This document shows, piece by piece, positions 1-8,111 of a stretch of DNA of 64,000 nucleotides. Origin of the DNA: Planctomycetota bacterium (GTDB taxonomy: Bacteria; Planctomycetota; J058); the NCBI GenBank assembly GCA_023954375.1, contig JAMLIC010000021.1, forward strand, positions 62,001 to 126,000, in the 5' to 3' direction. The notes under the pieces were generated by a model. It was not told the DNA's origin, did no database searches, and worked only from the letters and a program-made list of their open reading frames with translations. A program made the translations under genes and the position numbers. The stretch's first letter is position 1; the number at the start of each line of letters is the position of its first letter.

Positions 1-2
1 GG

Positions 3-1100
3 CGGGCCGAGGTCGACGAGCACGACCGCTTCCACCTGCGCCTGACGACGTTCTCGCGCGCGGGGCAGCAGCAGCGGGTCGTCACCGGCGCCGTCGTGCG
101 CCGGACGGCCACGGCGCTCACCCTCCGCTACGAGGTCGACGCCCCCGGGTCGCGCGGGATCATCGACACCCTCCTCCTGCGCCCCGCGCCGACCGTCCGG
201 GTGACCGAGACCGCGACGCTCCAGGCCCGCGCCGGCGGCTGGGAGGGGACCGTCGCCGGCGTGCCCCAGCGCTGGGTCCGCCAGGGCGCCCTCGAGGGCG
301 ACACGGTCGTCCTCGTCGTGCCCGGCCTCTCGACCAACCTCTGGAACCAGTACGGCGTCCCCTACCTCGACGAGAACCTGGCCGCCCTGCGCGCCCGCGG
401 CCTCGACGCCCGGCGCCTGGCGATCAACACCGAGGAGTCGATCGCGGTCAACGCCGCCGAGATCGCCCGCGAGGTCCGCGCCGAGGTGGCCCGCGGCAAG
501 CGCGTCGTCCTGCTCGCCCACAGCAAGGGCGGCGCGGACACGATCACGGCCCTCTCCGACCCCGCCAACCGCGACCTCCTGCCGCACGTCCACGGCCTCA
601 TGGCGATCCAGCCCGTCTACGGCGGGTCGCCGATCGCCGACCTCGTCGGCGGCACCTGCGCGATCCAGGGCACGGTCGACCTGTTCTTCGAGCGCGCCCT
701 GCCGAAGCTCAACCGCGTCGACGACGCGGGCAGCCGCGACGCCGTGCGCGACCTGCGCAGCGAGACGCGCCAGGCGCTCCTGCGCCGCCACCCCTACCCC
801 GTGGCCGAGGTCCCGACCGTCGTCCTGCGCTCGAGCTTCAGCGGCCGCGCGACCTTCAAGCCGCGTCACGTGCTGCGCAAGCCGCTGTTCGTCTTCCAGA
901 AGTTCCTCGAGAAGACCCAGGGCGTCGCCAGCGACGGCATGGTGAGCCTCGAGTGGCAGCGGATCCCGGGCGCGGCGGCCGAGGTCACGCTCGACGACAT
1001 GGACCACTTCGAGCCCGGCTTCCGCGGCGAGAGCCCGCACAGCCCCTGCAAGGTGACGAACCTGATCGTCGACCGCATGGCGGCCGTGCTCGGACGTTAG
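3..1100 (+). CDS. Lipase-like alpha/beta hydrolase, 5' truncated
   Basis: The reading frame is open from the first bases of the window, so the true start lies upstream. An internal GTG at 96 would give 334 residues, but the residues before it also look coding. A strand-turn-helix nucleophile motif (LLAHSKGGAD, with Ser as the likely nucleophile) follows a segment typical of an alpha/beta fold (VVLVVPGLSTNLW). An Asp-His pair near the end (DDMDHFEPGF) could supply the remaining catalytic residues. The substrate is not evident; lipase or esterase is the family-level guess. The gene converges on the DUF455/ATP-grasp gene, with ten bases between their stop codons. Confidence 0.65.
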   Translation, partial: RAEVDEHDRFHLRLTTFSRAGQQQRVVTGAVVRRTATALTLRYEVDAPGSRGIIDTLLLRPAPTVRVTETATLQARAGGWEGTVAGVPQRWVRQGALEGDTVVLVVPGLSTNLWNQYGVPYLDENLAALRARGLDARRLAINTEESIAVNAAEIAREVRAEVARGKRVVLLAHSKGGADTITALSDPANRDLLPHVHGLMAIQPVYGGSPIADLVGGTCAIQGTVDLFFERALPKLNRVDDAGSRDAVRDLRSETRQALLRRHPYPVAEVPTVVLRSSFSGRATFKPRHVLRKPLFVFQKFLEKTQGVASDGMVSLEWQRIPGAAAEVTLDDMDHFEPGFRGESPHSPCKVTNLIVDRMAAVLGR

Positions 1101-1110
1101 CTCCGGCCTC

Positions 1111-3219
1111 CTACCTCGGCGGCGGCGGCTCGAGCCGGAGCGCGCCGGCGGCGGCGAGGCAGCCGGCGAGGTCCTCGGCCACGAGCAGGAGGCCCAGGAC
1201 GACGCGCGCCGCGCCCGGGTCGTTCGTCGCCAGGGCGCCCGCGACGAGCCGGCCGCCCTCGGCCTGCGCCGGCAGGCGCTCGGCCGCGGCCCGGCCGAGG
1301 GCGGCGAGGGAGGCGTGGCCGGCGCGTCGGGCGCGCGGCGCCGGCACGTGCAGCCACAGGCCCACGCGCCCGGGCGCGAGGCGCTCGCGCAGGGCCAGCG
1401 CCACGCGGCCCATGGTCGTGCGCGGGTTCACCTCGACCAGCGGGCGCAAGCGCAGGCCGCCGGCCGCGTCGCGGAAGACGAGCGCGTCGACGCCGGCCGG
1501 TCCGCGGTGCCCGGCGCGGGCGAGGCGCTCGCCGACGTCGGCGGCGGCCGCGCGGAGCACGTCGAGCCCAGACGGCGCGCCGGCCGCGCGCTCGCCGAGG
1601 AGGCGGCGCGCGGCCGGGTCGAGGCCCGCGTCGTGCGGGCCGACGACGTGGCCGGCGTACTGCCCCCGGCGGTCGGCGAGGAAGCGCGTCACGCCGCGCA
1701 CGCGGGCGCCGCTCTCGCTCACGTCGAGCTGGACCGACAGGTCGGCCGTGCGCGCGAGCCAGGGCTCGACGACGACGGCGCCCTGCCGCTCGAGCACGCG
1801 CGCCAGCCACGCCGCCTGCGCCGCGTCGAGCGCGCCGTCGACGCGCACGGCGCCGCGGCCGCTCGTCCCCCAGGGCGCCTTGACCGCGGCGCGGCGGCCT
1901 CCGGCCGTGATGCGGCCGACGGCCTCGCGCGCGGTCGCCGCGTCCGCGCACACGACGCCGGCGTCGTCGAGCGCGCCGGGGCCGACGACCGGCGCCCACG
2001 CCGGGTGCGCCTCGAGGAGCTCGCGCCGCCACGCGGCGGCCGTGGCCTTGGACGCCAGCTCGGCCACTCGCGCCGGGTCGGGCGGCTGCTCGCGCGCCTG
2101 CGCGAGCAGCGGCGCCAGGAGCGCGCGCGCCGCCGGGTCCCAGCCCCAGGGCGCCAGCCCCGAGAGCGGCCGCCCCTCCAGCGCGTCGACCGACGTGACG
2201 AGCTCCGGGAGCTCGACCCCGACGGCCGCGAGCGCCTCGAGCCACGCGGGCTCGGGCGCGTCCGGCACGAGGACCACGTCGCCGCGGCGGGCGAGGAACA
2301 CGGGCAACGTCGCCTGGTCGCGCCGCACCTGCTCGGCGGCGGCGGACGGCGGCTCGCCGGCGAGCGCCTCCTCGAAGCCGGGCAGGAACGCGTGGACCAC
2401 CGGCGTGCGCCCGGTCGACTCGCCCGCGAGCGCCAGGCGGCGCACGAAGCCGTCCGTCAGCCCGGCCGCCCGGCGCGCCTCGCGCTGGAGCGCGCCCTTG
2501 CCCCGCGCGCGGCGCGGGACCAGCGGGCGCGGCAGGGCCGCCGTCCAGGCGGTCCAGTCGACGTGCGTCGCCGGCGGGTCCTGCCAGCGCGCGAACCAGG
2601 TCGCCCCGTGGCGCACGTGGCCGACCTCGTCGGCGAGCACGCGGTCGAGGAGCGCCGCCGTCTCCTCGTCGCCCACGCGCCGGAGCACCCGCGCGAAGTG
2701 CGCGGCGAAGTCGAGGTTCGCCTGCTCGAACGTCAGCGACAGCCCGGCGACGAGCTCCTTCGGCGACCTCGCCGGCGCGAGCGCCGTCCAGAAGAAGGCG
2801 CTCGGCGCCTCGTCGCCGAACCGCACGCCCAGCGCCTCCATGCGCGCCAGGTAGCCCGCGAGGTGCGCCTGCTCCTCCTGCATGACGCGCCCGAGCCCGA
2901 GGCGGAAGCCCGCGGGCGCGTCGGGGAAGCGCAGGAGCGCCAGCGCGAACAGCTCGAGCGCCAGGAGCTCGTGGTTGGCGAACGCGTGCAGGAGCCGCCC
3001 GCGCGCGCGCGGGTCGTCGAGGCGCCCCTCGGGCGGCGGCTCGGCGCGAACGTCGGGCGCGAGGTCGAGCCGCAGGGCCGCCGGCCGGCCCGGGGCGCCC
3101 GGCGCGGCCACGAGCGCCGGCCCGGGCGCGAGGTCGACGAGGTCGCCCGGCGGGGCGAGCTTGTCGGCGAGGGCGTCCCCGAACAGCACGCGCTCGGCGA
3201 AGGCGCGGAGCTCGGTCAC
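1111..3219 (-). CDS. DUF455 ferritin-like domain fused to ATP-grasp domain
   Basis: This 702-residue protein has two halves. Residues about 1-260 match the DUF455 ferritin-like fold (distant relatives of the MiaE hydroxylase), with candidate di-iron ligands in NHE (82-84), EEQAH (115-119), FEQAN (164-168) and DEVGH (197-201). Residues about 270-700 look like an ATP-grasp ligase: a nucleotide-loop segment KAPWGTSGRGAV, an EPW motif that could contact adenine, and a late metal-binding VEVNPRTTMGR. Family knowledge suggests an oxygen-dependent modification coupled to an ATP-dependent ligation, but the substrate is unknown. The GTG start at 3217-3219 overlaps the stop of the upstream FG-GAP gene as GTGA, so the two are probably translationally coupled. 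No signal peptide is seen, so it should be cytoplasmic. Confidence 0.8.
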   Translation of the reverse strand: MTELRAFAERVLFGDALADKLAPPGDLVDLAPGPALVAAPGAPGRPAALRLDLAPDVRAEPPPEGRLDDPRARGRLLHAFANHELLALELFALALLRFPDAPAGFRLGLGRVMQEEQAHLAGYLARMEALGVRFGDEAPSAFFWTALAPARSPKELVAGLSLTFEQANLDFAAHFARVLRRVGDEETAALLDRVLADEVGHVRHGATWFARWQDPPATHVDWTAWTAALPRPLVPRRARGKGALQREARRAAGLTDGFVRRLALAGESTGRTPVVHAFLPGFEEALAGEPPSAAAEQVRRDQATLPVFLARRGDVVLVPDAPEPAWLEALAAVGVELPELVTSVDALEGRPLSGLAPWGWDPAARALLAPLLAQAREQPPDPARVAELASKATAAAWRRELLEAHPAWAPVVGPGALDDAGVVCADAATAREAVGRITAGGRRAAVKAPWGTSGRGAVRVDGALDAAQAAWLARVLERQGAVVVEPWLARTADLSVQLDVSESGARVRGVTRFLADRRGQYAGHVVGPHDAGLDPAARRLLGERAAGAPSGLDVLRAAAADVGERLARAGHRGPAGVDALVFRDAAGGLRLRPLVEVNPRTTMGRVALALRERLAPGRVGLWLHVPAPRARRAGHASLAALGRAAAERLPAQAEGGRLVAGALATNDPGAARVVLGLLLVAEDLAGCLAAAGALRLEPPPPR

Positions 3220-4739
3220 CGCCGGCGCTGCGTGAACACGGTCACCCAGTCGTCCTCGACCAGCGGGGTCCCGTCCTGGACCAGCCACACGAAGTTGCCG
3301 ACCACGATGTCCAGCCGCCCGTCGCCGTCGTGGTCGCCGAGGGCCACGGTCGGGTGCCAGGCGCGGTGCTTCTCGAGCACGCGGCGCGTCCAGCCGTCGG
3401 GCGTGCGCTCGAACCACACGACCGAGTCGAGGTCGAGCGCGCGCTGCCGCTCGGGCGACAGCTCCGGCAGGAAGGCCACGGCCACGACGTCGACGTCGCC
3501 GTCGCCGTCGAGGTCGCCCGCGACGGCGCGCTCGCAGCCGTAGAGGGCGCCGATCCGCCGCTCGACGAAGCGCAGGTCGCCCTGGTTCTCCAGCCACGAC
3601 ACGCCGTGGTAGGGCTTGAGCAGGTGGTCGTCGAGGGCGTCGCCGTTGGAGACGAGCACGTCCAGGTCGCCGTCGCCGTCCATGTCGACGAGCTGCAGCC
3701 CCGAGTAGCCCCACGCCGGGTGCGGCGCGGCGTGCAGGACGCGCGGCTCGAGGCGCAGGCCGCCGTGGTTGACCCAGGCGACCACCTGCTCGTGCTCCTG
3801 CGCGACGAGCGCCACGAGGTCCGGGCGGCCGTCGCCCGTGAGGTCGGCCGCCTCGACGTGGATCCACCCGTCGCGCTCGTCGAGGACGTGGCGGCGGAAG
3901 GTCGGCTTCGCCGGGTCGGTCGTCTGGTTCTCGAGCAGGAGGAGCTGCCCGGGGCCGCGCCAGCCGAACACGGCCACGACGAGGTCGAGGTCGCCGTCGC
4001 CGTCGATGTCGACCGCGAGCGTGCTGGCGACGCGGCCCAGCCCGGTGGCGATCGGCACGGCCGTGAAGCGCCGGTCCGCGCCCTGGCGCAGGAGCGTGAC
4101 CACGCCGTTGGTGTCGTTCGACGGGTTCATGCCGCCGAGGCCCGAGACGACGAGGTCGAGCCGCCCGTCGCCGTCGAGGTCGCACGGCTCGACGTGCACC
4201 GGGTAGCCCAGCTCCGCGCCGAGCTCGACCAGCCGGCGCTGCTCCTCGGGCGCCCAGGGCGCGAGCAGGAACAGCCGCCGGCTGCGCATCTCGCTCACGA
4301 GCACGTCGAGGCGCCTGGGCGAGTTCATGGGCCAGAGGCGCACGTTCGCCACGGCCGGGATCCGGCGCTGGATCCCGCGCGGCGTGAACGCCTCGGTCCG
4401 GAACTCGAGCCCCGCGGGGGCGCCCGCCTGCGGCGGCGCGTCGAGCGCCTCGGGCGCCTGCGCCTCGTAGACGCGCAGGGCCAGCGCCACCTCCTCGACG
4501 GTCGCCGGCGGCTTGCCCGAGGCCGCCCCGATCTCGGGTGAGGCCATGGACGGGATCACCTCGCGCCAGCGGTGCCTGGGCAGCGCGTCCGGCGGCGGCG
4601 CGAGGTGGCAGCGCGCGCACGCGACCGCCACGGCCGCGCGGTCGGCGTCGGCGATCGGGGCCGGCGCGGCCGGCCCCGGGGTCTCGGCGCGCGGGCAGCC
4701 GGCGAGGGCGAGCACGAGGAGGAGCGCCGCGCGCCTCAC
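3216..4739 (-). CDS. FG-GAP/VCBS repeat lipoprotein with a c-type haem motif
   Basis: This 507-residue protein starts with a lipoprotein signal (hydrophobic run, then LALAGC with the acylated Cys at about 15). A CARCH haem-attachment motif follows at about residues 40-44, with a nearby Met that could be the distal ligand. The rest is a beta-propeller-like array with six calcium-type D-x-D-G-D-G motifs (such as DLDGDGRLD, DIDGDGDLD and DHDGDGRLD). FG-GAP/VCBS repeats fold as integrin-like propellers and bind ligands or partners outside the cell. A surface or periplasmic electron-transfer or binding role is inferred. It lies in the middle of a three-gene operon: its GTG start overlaps the amidohydrolase stop by four bases and its stop overlaps the DUF455 start by four bases. 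Confidence 0.85.
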   Translation of the reverse strand: MRRAALLLVLALAGCPRAETPGPAAPAPIADADRAAVAVACARCHLAPPPDALPRHRWREVIPSMASPEIGAASGKPPATVEEVALALRVYEAQAPEALDAPPQAGAPAGLEFRTEAFTPRGIQRRIPAVANVRLWPMNSPRRLDVLVSEMRSRRLFLLAPWAPEEQRRLVELGAELGYPVHVEPCDLDGDGRLDLVVSGLGGMNPSNDTNGVVTLLRQGADRRFTAVPIATGLGRVASTLAVDIDGDGDLDLVVAVFGWRGPGQLLLLENQTTDPAKPTFRRHVLDERDGWIHVEAADLTGDGRPDLVALVAQEHEQVVAWVNHGGLRLEPRVLHAAPHPAWGYSGLQLVDMDGDGDLDVLVSNGDALDDHLLKPYHGVSWLENQGDLRFVERRIGALYGCERAVAGDLDGDGDVDVVAVAFLPELSPERQRALDLDSVVWFERTPDGWTRRVLEKHRAWHPTVALGDHDGDGRLDIVVGNFVWLVQDGTPLVEDDWVTVFTQRRR

Positions 4740-6427
4740 CGCGGCGACGCCGCCTCGTGGACCACCTGCCCGCCCACGATCGTCAGCCGCGCCTCGAGGT
4801 CGCGCAGGGCGGCCGGCTCGCACCCGAGCAGGTCGCGGTCGAACACGGCCAGGTCGGCCCAGCGCCCCACCGCGATCACGCCGCCGTCGTCCTCCATGAA
4901 GGCCGCGGCGCAGGCCCAGCGGGTGAAGCCCAGCAGCGCCTGCTCGCGCGTGAGCCGCTGGTGCGGGAACCAGCCGCCGGCGCCGTGCGGGCTCTTGCCG
5001 TCCGCGTCGACGCGCGTCACCGCCGCGTGGAGGCCCCACAGCGGGCTCACGCCCTCGACCGGGAAGTCGCTCCCGCAGGCGATCCCCGGCGCGCCGGCCT
5101 CGAGGAGCGTCTGCCAGGCGTAGGCGCTCCGCACGCGCTCGGGCCCCAGGCGCGCCTCGGCCCAGCCCATGTCGGAGGTGGCGTGCGTGGGCTGCATGGA
5201 GGGGATCACGCCCAGCGGGCCGAAGCGCGCCACGTCGTCGGGGTGGACGACCTGCGCGTGCTCGACCCGCGGGCGCGCGGCGCGGACGCGCTCGCGCCCG
5301 AGGTCGGCCTCGACGCGCTCGACGGCGTCGAGGACGCGGCGCACGGCGGCGTCGCCGATCGCGTGGGCGCACACCTGGAAGCCGTAGCGGGTGGCCTTCG
5401 TCAGGAGCGCCTCGAGCTCCTCCTGCGACTGCTGCGGCAGCCCGCGCGTGTCGGGGCGGTCGGCGTAGGGCTCGAGCAGCCAGGCGCCGCGGCTGCCGAG
5501 CGCGCCGTCGACGAAGGTCTTGATCGCCCGCACCGTCAGCCGCCCGTGCAGGTTCACGCGCGGCCCGGCGGCCAGCACGTCGCCCGTCGCCGCCGACTGC
5601 GAGAGCATGGCGTAGACGCGCAGCGGGAGCTGGCCCGCGCGGGCCAGCTCCTCGAGCATGGCGAGCGACCCCGCGGTCACGCCCGCGTCGTGGACGCCGA
5701 CGAGCCCGTAGCGCACGCACGTGCGCGCCGCGGCGCGCAGGGCCGCGCGCATCTGCGCCGGCGTCGGCTCCGGCTCGGGCGCCAGCGCCAGGGCCGCGTC
5801 GACGAGCACGCCCGTCGGGCGCCCCCGGGCGTCCTTGACCACCTCGCCGCCCGGCGGCGCCTCCGTCCCTGGCCCGATCCCGTGCAGGGCGAGCGCGCGG
5901 GCGTTGAGGAGCGCCGCGTGGCCGTCGACGCGCGAGAGGCTCACGGGGTGGTCGGGGACGGCCGCCGACAGGCGCTCGTGCGTGGGGAACTCCCCGCCGA
6001 ACTCGTCCTTCGGCCAGAGGTTCTGGTCCCAGCCCCGACCGAGGATCCACTCGCCCGGGCGCACGTCCTTGGCGCGCTCGGCGACGCGGTCGACCACCTC
6101 GCGGAACGAGCGCGCCCCGGTCAGGTCGACCTCGGCCTCGGCCAGGCCGAGCGAGAGCAGGTGCCCGTGCGCGTCCCACAGGCCCGGCACGACGCAGGCG
6201 CCGTCGAGGTCGATCACCCGCGTGCCGCTGCCGATCCACCCGGCCTGGGGCGCGTCGGCCACGCCCACGATCCGGTCGCCGCGCACGGCGACCGCTCCGG
6301 CCCGCGGGCGGGCGGGGTCGAGCGTGTGGACGACGCCGCCGCGCAGGACGAGGTCGGCCGGCGGGTCTTCGGCCCGGGCGGCGGCGGCCAGGAGGAGCAG
6401 GGCCAGGCACAGGGCAGGGCGCGTCAT
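4736..6427 (-). CDS. Exported metal-dependent amidohydrolase (YtcJ-like)
   Basis: This 563-residue protein begins with a cleavable signal peptide (MTRPALCLALLLLAAAARAE). It has the amidohydrolase-3 layout: an N-terminal beta-sandwich segment (LVLRGGVVHTLDPARP), an HxH metal site in DAHGHLL at about 87-89, further His ligands (RVEHAQVVHP and CAHAIGDAAV) and a catalytic Asp in CGSDFPVEG. Related YtcJ-type enzymes hydrolyse N-substituted amides, formamides or similar bonds; the substrate here is unknown. It is the first gene of the operon with the FG-GAP lipoprotein and the DUF455/ATP-grasp protein. A TATCCT hexamer lies 11 bases before the ATG. Export places it in the periplasm, like the next gene product, while the third gene product is cytoplasmic. 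Confidence 0.9.
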   Translation of the reverse strand: MTRPALCLALLLLAAAARAEDPPADLVLRGGVVHTLDPARPRAGAVAVRGDRIVGVADAPQAGWIGSGTRVIDLDGACVVPGLWDAHGHLLSLGLAEAEVDLTGARSFREVVDRVAERAKDVRPGEWILGRGWDQNLWPKDEFGGEFPTHERLSAAVPDHPVSLSRVDGHAALLNARALALHGIGPGTEAPPGGEVVKDARGRPTGVLVDAALALAPEPEPTPAQMRAALRAAARTCVRYGLVGVHDAGVTAGSLAMLEELARAGQLPLRVYAMLSQSAATGDVLAAGPRVNLHGRLTVRAIKTFVDGALGSRGAWLLEPYADRPDTRGLPQQSQEELEALLTKATRYGFQVCAHAIGDAAVRRVLDAVERVEADLGRERVRAARPRVEHAQVVHPDDVARFGPLGVIPSMQPTHATSDMGWAEARLGPERVRSAYAWQTLLEAGAPGIACGSDFPVEGVSPLWGLHAAVTRVDADGKSPHGAGGWFPHQRLTREQALLGFTRWACAAAFMEDDGGVIAVGRWADLAVFDRDLLGCEPAALRDLEARLTIVGGQVVHEAASPR

Positions 6428-6515
6428 GGCGGGGCGCCAGGATAACCCCGTGGCCCGGGCGCGGAACGGCCGGAACCCGGGCCCGCCCTCGCGCGTGCAT
6501 CGTCCGGGAGGCGCC

Positions 6516-8111
6516 GTGACCCGCCGGCCCCATGACGTGCTCCTCCTCGGCCGCGGCGTCCTGGCCGGCGCCATGACCGAGGCCCTGCTCGGGCTCGGGC
6601 TCCTCGGCCTGGGGCGCGCCCTGGACGGCGACTGGGCCCACGTGCCCGGGGTGCTCCTGGCCGCCCTGGCGGCCGGCCTCGCCGGCGGCTTCGCCTGGGG
6701 CGCGGCCGAGGCCGCGGCGCGGCGGGCGCGCCGGACGGTCCTGCTCGTGGGGCTCGCCGTCGGCGCGCCGCTCGCCCTGACCGTCCCGCTGGCGAGCGAG
6801 TACACCCTGCACCTCCGTGCGGCGAGCGACAGCCTGACCGCGCTCGAGGCCCTCCGCACGCATCTCCCTTCGGGGCCCGCCCTCGTCTGGGTCGTCTCGG
6901 CCGCGCTCTGCCTGCACCTGCCGCTCCTCACCGCGCGCCGCCGCGGCCCCGACATCGCGCGCGAGGCGCTCGCCATGAGCGTCGGCCTCGTCGTGTGGCT
7001 CGGCGCCGTCGTGCTCGCCGGCGGCGGCGGCGGGCTGAACGCGTCGCTCCTGCTCGCGGCGCTCGTCCCGCGCGTGGTCGTCTTCCCGCTCGCCCTGCGC
7101 GCGGCGGACGCGCTGTGTACCCGCGCGGCGCGCCTCGCGCACGGCGAGCCGGCCCGCGCGCGCGTGCCCGCGCGCAGGGCGCCGACGCCGCTCGAGCGCC
7201 ACCGCGCCCGCTGGCACGAGGAGCGGGGGCGCGCCCTCCTGGCGCGAGGTGAAGCGTCCGGGGCGGTGAGCGACCTCGCGCGCTCCCACGCGCTCTGGCC
7301 CGACGCCGAGCGCGCCCTCCTCCTCGCCGAGGCGCACGCGCGGGCCGGCGCGGTCGCGCCGGCGGTCGACGCCCTCGTCGAGGCCGCCGACCTCGCGGGC
7401 GGTCGCCCGCGCGGCTGGGACCCCGCCGACCCGGTGTGGTCGCCCGTGCGCGGCCACGCGGCGGTCGAGGCCCTGGCCGCCCGGCCGGCGTCGGGGGCGC
7501 GGCGCGCCGGCCGCTCGCCCGCCGCGCGGCTGGCCCTCGTGGCGTGGGCGCTCACCCTGACCACGGCGAGCGCCGCCCCTTCCCTGGTCGCCCCCGACGA
7601 GCCCGCGTCCGCCACGCGCCTGCGCCTGCTCGCCTGGCTCACGGGCGACGCCGCCCGCTGGCGCGCCCTGGCCGAGGCGCTGGAGGAGGCCCCGGAGGGC
7701 GCGCCGACGGGCTGGCTGCCGCTCGACCTGGCGTCGGTCGGCCCGCGGCGCGAGCCCGGCCCCGAGCGGGTGCTGCGGGCGTACCTGCGCGCGGCCGAGG
7801 CTGGCGACGCGGGGTCGATGCTCCGCGCGGCCGACCGCCTCGCCTGCTACCCGGGGCGCGCCCCCGACGCCGTGCGCTGGCTCCGCCGCGCCGCCGAGGC
7901 GGGCGAGCCCACCGCCATGTGGCGGCTGGGGACGATCCTCCGCGACGGCTCGCACGGCGCGGCGCGGGACGTGGAGGAGGGGCGTCGCTGGTGGGCGCGC
8001 GCCGCCGCGGCGGGGGTGGCGGAGGCGAGGGCGGAGCTGACACGCTGGGGTGAGGGCGGCGCGGTGGACGAGGCGGCGGCGAACGGGGTCGACGCGGAGG
8101 CCGGGCGATGA
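6516..8111 (+). CDS. Membrane protein with C-terminal Sel1-like repeats
   Basis: This 531-residue protein has four or more hydrophobic segments in residues about 10-190, then a soluble TPR-like part (EERGRALLARGEASGAVSDL), a further hydrophobic segment at about 335-355, and Sel1-like repeats near the C terminus (AAEAGEPTAMWRLG and AAAAGVAEARAEL). Sel1/TPR solenoids mediate protein-protein contacts, so a membrane scaffold role is inferred; no enzymatic motif is visible. The GTG start was chosen because GGGAGG sits five bases upstream and the hydrophobic N terminus begins just after it. The stop overlaps the ATG of the Pro-Ala repeat gene as ATGA. It diverges from the amidohydrolase gene across 88 bases. 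Confidence 0.75.
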   Translation: MTRRPHDVLLLGRGVLAGAMTEALLGLGLLGLGRALDGDWAHVPGVLLAALAAGLAGGFAWGAAEAAARRARRTVLLVGLAVGAPLALTVPLASEYTLHLRAASDSLTALEALRTHLPSGPALVWVVSAALCLHLPLLTARRRGPDIAREALAMSVGLVVWLGAVVLAGGGGGLNASLLLAALVPRVVVFPLALRAADALCTRAARLAHGEPARARVPARRAPTPLERHRARWHEERGRALLARGEASGAVSDLARSHALWPDAERALLLAEAHARAGAVAPAVDALVEAADLAGGRPRGWDPADPVWSPVRGHAAVEALAARPASGARRAGRSPAARLALVAWALTLTTASAAPSLVAPDEPASATRLRLLAWLTGDAARWRALAEALEEAPEGAPTGWLPLDLASVGPRREPGPERVLRAYLRAAEAGDAGSMLRAADRLACYPGRAPDAVRWLRRAAEAGEPTAMWRLGTILRDGSHGAARDVEEGRRWWARAAAAGVAEARAELTRWGEGGAVDEAAANGVDAEAGR

